NCBI GenBank assembly: GCA_030618315.1 | Contig: JAUXDO010000029.1 | Span: forward strand, 1 to 12,700 | Reading direction: 5' to 3' | Source: Candidatus Peregrinibacteria bacterium | GTDB lineage: Bacteria > Patescibacteriota > Gracilibacteria > UM-FILTER-43-11 | Length of the DNA stretch: 12,700 nucleotides | Shown here: in pieces, positions 12,183-12,700 of the stretch | How positions within the stretch are numbered: position 1 is the stretch's first letter | Layout: the number at the start of each line of letters is the position of its first letter | Made by a program: the position numbers and the translations under genes | The notes under the pieces: model-generated | The model's input: only the letters and a program-made list of their open reading frames with translations | Databases searched by the model: none | Told to the model about the DNA's origin: nothing

Positions 12183-12420
12183 TCAAACAATTACTCACCC
12201 CATTTAATCATTTATTCCATATAAATCAGCCCCTCTCTTTTTGTATTAAAAAAAGATGGGCTTAAGTTTGTATGAATATAGTAAGCCAGTAAAACAATAA
12301 TCAGTTTCCACTGCAGGTAGACTTACTGAACATTGTTTTACAGAATTACTAATAGCCTCTTTTTCCATTTGAGAAAGAGAGGCTTATGAAATGATGGATT
12401 TGTGGTGAGTAATTGGTTGA
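12183..12420. repeat. 238-bp inverted-repeat element with three internal hairpins
   Basis: The outer arms 12183-12199 and 12404-12420 pair at 16 of 17 positions around ACTCACC/GGTGAGT. Similarity continues inward: 12207-12213 pairs with 12389-12395, and CCTCTCTTT near 12232-12240 mirrors the right side at 12374-12382. Three hairpins fold inside. A spans 12228-12262 (AGCCC/GGGCT plus an A/T stem). B spans 12289-12341 (a perfect 10-bp GTAAAACAAT stem, then a 5-bp TCAGT/ACTGA stem). C spans 12354-12384 (AGCCTCT/AGAGGCT plus more). It contains no gene. It could be a small non-autonomous mobile element or a structured RNA; hairpin A may also help terminate ybeY. Confidence 0.65.
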
Positions 12421-12700
12421 ATTGGTGAAGTATATCTGTACAAAAAATGTGTTCAACTTTTTTGGCTTATAATAATTCATAATTGCTTGTGATTTTGGGA
12501 AGTTAATTTACAGAATATTTGTTATGATTTTTTTATTAGCTTAAATAAGCCACTTGATTATTTGTGTATAAAAAATTGTTTCAACCCTATTTCTTTTGAG
12601 TAAGTTTTTTGGACAGTTTTGTGTCTATGTTGTCTGCTCAAATAGGCGTTTTGTCTAAGATAGACGTTAACAAATTTGTTCAAAGGTTTAAGCTTAAAGT
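12421..12700. other. AT-rich noncoding right end
   Basis: No ORF, tRNA or known RNA motif is recognised on either strand. A TATAAT at 12468-12473 has no convincing -35 and no gene within the following 200 bp. A 5-bp hairpin GTCTA/TAGAC lies at 12653-12665. This may be the upstream region of a gene starting beyond the window. Confidence 0.5.

Noticed and set aside
12183..12420. Integron attC site or a tRNA-like fold
   Set aside because: No attC core sites and no integrase; no tRNA T-loop or acceptor-stem pattern. The size and four-branch layout fit neither.
1..12700. Recoded UGA (code 25, as in Absconditabacteria/Gracilibacteria)
   Set aside because: All recognisable genes are full length under the standard code with no in-frame UGA interrupting conserved domains. 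The single TGA stop (DUF721) is soon followed by a TAG if read through.
12421..12700. A structured housekeeping RNA (tmRNA, RNase P RNA, SRP RNA) in the right end
   Set aside because: None of their conserved motifs is visible on either strand.

Overview
The window looks like chromosomal DNA of an AT-rich ultrasmall bacterium, most likely from the Patescibacteria (Candidate Phyla Radiation), possibly Peregrinibacteria. The clues are small housekeeping genes, a stand-alone 5'-3' exonuclease, a two-helix VirB2/TrbC-like membrane protein, a lipoprotein with a C-terminal module I remember as common in these bacteria, starts mostly without Shine-Dalgarno sites, and large orphan proteins. The lineage is inferred. 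The genetic code looks standard: every recognised gene is intact without reading UGA as an amino acid.

Layout. Positions 1-620 hold the lysine-rich C-terminus of a gene entering from the left. Next come two leftward orphans: a 358-aa single-pass membrane protein (700-1776) and a 992-aa helical protein with TPR-like stretches (1934-4912). Diverging rightward are a GT4 glycosyltransferase (5114-6226) and a short DUF721/DciA-like protein (6338-6667). At 6691-7679 lies a 989-bp unit with roughly 50-bp imperfect terminal inverted repeats. It carries one leftward lipoprotein gene with its own Shine-Dalgarno site and terminator, but no transposase. Then follow rpsP (S16), khpA and a pilin-like membrane protein (7809-9284), a leftward stand-alone glycogen-synthase-type C-terminal domain (9403-10017), a FEN/PolA-type 5'-3' exonuclease ending in a probable clamp-binding motif (10177-11118), a leftward 96-aa orphan (11267-11557) and ybeY (11761-12177). 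The right end has no gene but contains a 238-bp inverted-repeat element with three internal hairpins.

The most unusual feature is a repeated intergenic architecture. Most intergenic gaps hold an array in which a fixed 4-nt core recurs every 7 nt, separated by variable 3-nt spacers. In most cases a second array with the reverse-complement core follows, so the two pair in register as a long hairpin. The core word differs at each locus: GATT/AATC at 6220-6330, AGC/GCT-type at 628-695, ATTT/AAAT at 9290-9401, AAGG/CCTT at 4965-5037, and TTAA (self-complementary) at 8494-8518. An 8-nt version appears to have been split by the 989-bp unit. The nearest known analogy I can name is the heptanucleotide STRR repeats of cyanobacteria, but the paired, locus-specific design here is not one I know to be described.

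Promoters are easy to see. The extended -10 TGCTATAAT occurs exactly upstream of four genes, and several have TTG-type -35 boxes at 17 bp. Predicted leaders are often only 15-25 nt, and translation starts mostly lack Shine-Dalgarno sites. The SD-equipped lipoprotein unit therefore stands out as probably acquired.
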